Positions 63,188-64,000 of a stretch of DNA of 64,000 nucleotides are shown one piece after another. Within the stretch, counting starts at the first letter, position 1. Each line of letters begins with the position of its first letter. The stretch is taken from contig NZ_AP025285.1 in assembly GCF_023168405.1 (NCBI RefSeq), positions 1,734,001 through 1,798,000 of the forward strand, given 5' to 3'. The DNA is from Leptogranulimonas caecicola. GTDB lineage: Bacteria > Actinomycetota > Coriobacteriia > Coriobacteriales > Atopobiaceae. The notes under the pieces are model-generated. The model was not told the DNA's origin. It worked only from the letters and a program-made list of their open reading frames with translations, and did not search any database. Position numbers and translations under genes: made by a program.

Positions 63188-64000
63188 ATGGTTTCCTATG
63201 CCAGAGAGCTTTTTCGCGCGATCCTCCATAGCCCTTGGATTTATGCTGCCGCGCTGCTTTTATGCCTGTTTTTGTGGCTGCCGCTGGCCGGCGTGGGATC
63301 CACCGCCGGCGCCGATATGGTCGAGAGCTACGTGACCCAGCATGCCCAAGACATTGGCCCTCGCATCCAGATGCTTCAGGACTCAGGGGCTGCCGACAAT
63401 ATCATCAACCTCTGGAAGGAAGCCCAGCAGGCGCTGGACGAGGCCGGATCCAGCCCAAGAGGCTCTGCTGAGCAACTTCGTGCCTTAGGCCGTTACTGCC
63501 AGGCGATATTGGCGCTTTGCGATGCAGGCTACTTCGCCGGAACAGACGAGGCCATGATTCGCGCGAACTCCCTCACCATGGTGCGTGTGGGAGAGCTCCA
63601 AGAGCCGGTGGTCTATGGCACCACCCACCAGATGGGCGCATGGCCCTACCTGGCCGTTGTCTACGGGCAAGTGCCTCCGCTGCTATGGCTCGCCATAGCA
63701 GCGGAGGTGGCGGGGGTGGGGGTTTCTCGGCAAGAGCCAAAGGGCCTACTGGGACAATGCCCCATGAATTCCGGAGCAAAGGCGCTGGCGAGCATAGGGG
63801 TGACAACCATCGTAGCTTGGCTGCTCATGATGGCAGCCTGCGTGGTGGCGTTTTGCCAGCGTGGGCTGGCTGCGGGATTTGGGGATCCGGGATATCCGGC
63901 AGTGTTCGTCCAGGGTCAGCAGGTACTGGATCTCACCGCAGCCCAAGTGCTGGGGCGAGCTGCTGTGTTATTGCTGATCCAATGCGCCTGCTGCGCGTCG
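63188..64000 (+). CDS. ABC-2-like membrane protein, 5' part
   Basis: The frame stays open from the ATG to the right edge, giving 271 residues. TM1 is near residues 18-36 (WIYAAALLLCLFLWLPLAGV), followed by an extracytoplasmic region of about 120 residues, then spans around 160-180, 205-225 and near the edge. The layout resembles ABC-2 type permease subunits, but the ATPase gene is not in view. An internal perfect 15-bp hairpin and a TGCCGAGAA copy with a long C-rich tail lie inside the frame (63674-63732). GGGAG precedes the ATG. Confidence 0.65.
   Translation, partial: MVSYARELFRAILHSPWIYAAALLLCLFLWLPLAGVGSTAGADMVESYVTQHAQDIGPRIQMLQDSGAADNIINLWKEAQQALDEAGSSPRGSAEQLRALGRYCQAILALCDAGYFAGTDEAMIRANSLTMVRVGELQEPVVYGTTHQMGAWPYLAVVYGQVPPLLWLAIAAEVAGVGVSRQEPKGLLGQCPMNSGAKALASIGVTTIVAWLLMMAACVVAFCQRGLAAGFGDPGYPAVFVQGQQVLDLTAAQVLGRAAVLLLIQCACCAS
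63674..63732. repeat. hairpin plus motif copy inside a coding region
   Basis: CCTCCGCTGCTATGG (63674-63688), a 4-base loop and its exact complement (63693-63707) are followed, after TGGCGGGGGTGGGGG, by TTTCTCGGCA. On the minus strand the motif reads TGCCGAGAAACCCCCACCC. The whole block encodes a low-conservation-looking segment of the membrane protein. Confidence 0.55.

Noticed and set aside
1-64000. tRNA, rRNA, CRISPR arrays, intact insertion sequences
   Set aside because: None recognised on either strand; no regularly spaced direct repeats with unique spacers, and no transposase or recombinase coding sequence.

Overview
The window is a GC-rich (by eye roughly 55-62% in genes) chromosomal segment of an anaerobic Gram-positive bacterium, most likely an actinobacterium of class Coriobacteriia (Atopobiaceae/Olsenella-like). 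The reasons are a large pyruvate:ferredoxin oxidoreductase, a 2-hydroxyacyl-CoA dehydratase-type protein, a CBS-containing family II pyrophosphatase, a sortase-anchored surface protein ending in IPKTGD-TM-RRR, and strong Shine-Dalgarno sites in front of almost every gene. The lineage is an inference. No rRNA, tRNA, CRISPR array or intact insertion sequence was seen.

Layout. 0-5.4 kb: 5' end of a 3-hydroxyacyl-CoA dehydrogenase, a small membrane protein behind an AT-rich palindrome, a possible 26-residue membrane peptide, a nitroreductase, a HAD phosphatase, an aminotransferase and an SGNH hydrolase with a cysteine-rich tail. 5.4-14.6 kb: sbcDC behind a LexA-type box, the pyrophosphatase gene with an unknown TPR protein, and mscL. 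14.6-20.7 kb: a leftward operon with a KDPG-type aldolase, a galactitol-type PTS IIA-IIB-IIC, a galactonate-dehydratase-like enolase, a phosphotriesterase-like lactonase and a D-2-hydroxyacid dehydrogenase; it looks like a complete route for a PTS-imported sugar acid or lactone. 21-26 kb: the oxidoreductase, divergent from a ClC-type channel. 26.4-31.4 kb: an oxalate module, with an AEC permease and oxalyl-CoA decarboxylase divergent from formyl-CoA transferase. 32-38 kb: an orphan nuclease-like protein, a giant MacB-like ABC protein and an ArsR regulator. 38-53 kb: a lipoprotein, a DUF2974 hydrolase, a CmpB-like membrane protein, a MarR regulator, a nitroreductase, the dehydratase, two unknown proteins, a SRAP protein, an alcohol dehydrogenase, a decayed LysR/MFS pair and a CDF-pth2-yaaA operon. 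53-64 kb: a small acidic protein, a ribokinase, the 1700-residue surface protein, yjdF with a probable riboswitch leader, ettA and the start of an ABC-2-like membrane protein.

Two signals are not explained by gene annotation. (1) The 9-mer TGCCGAGAA (either strand) occurs 27 times by hand count against about 0.5 expected, in all reading frames and in intergenic DNA, and intergenic copies are usually followed by AC and then a C-rich tract. This resembles a DNA uptake, recombination or chromosome-organisation signal. (2) Four elements of about 70-100 bp at 53.58, 54.88, 60.34 and 61.15 kb share the core TTTGCATACACGGAGRC. Three of them close into a long hairpin whose outer stem varies in a compensated way, and all lie just 3' of genes; they look like a structured repeat or RNA family.
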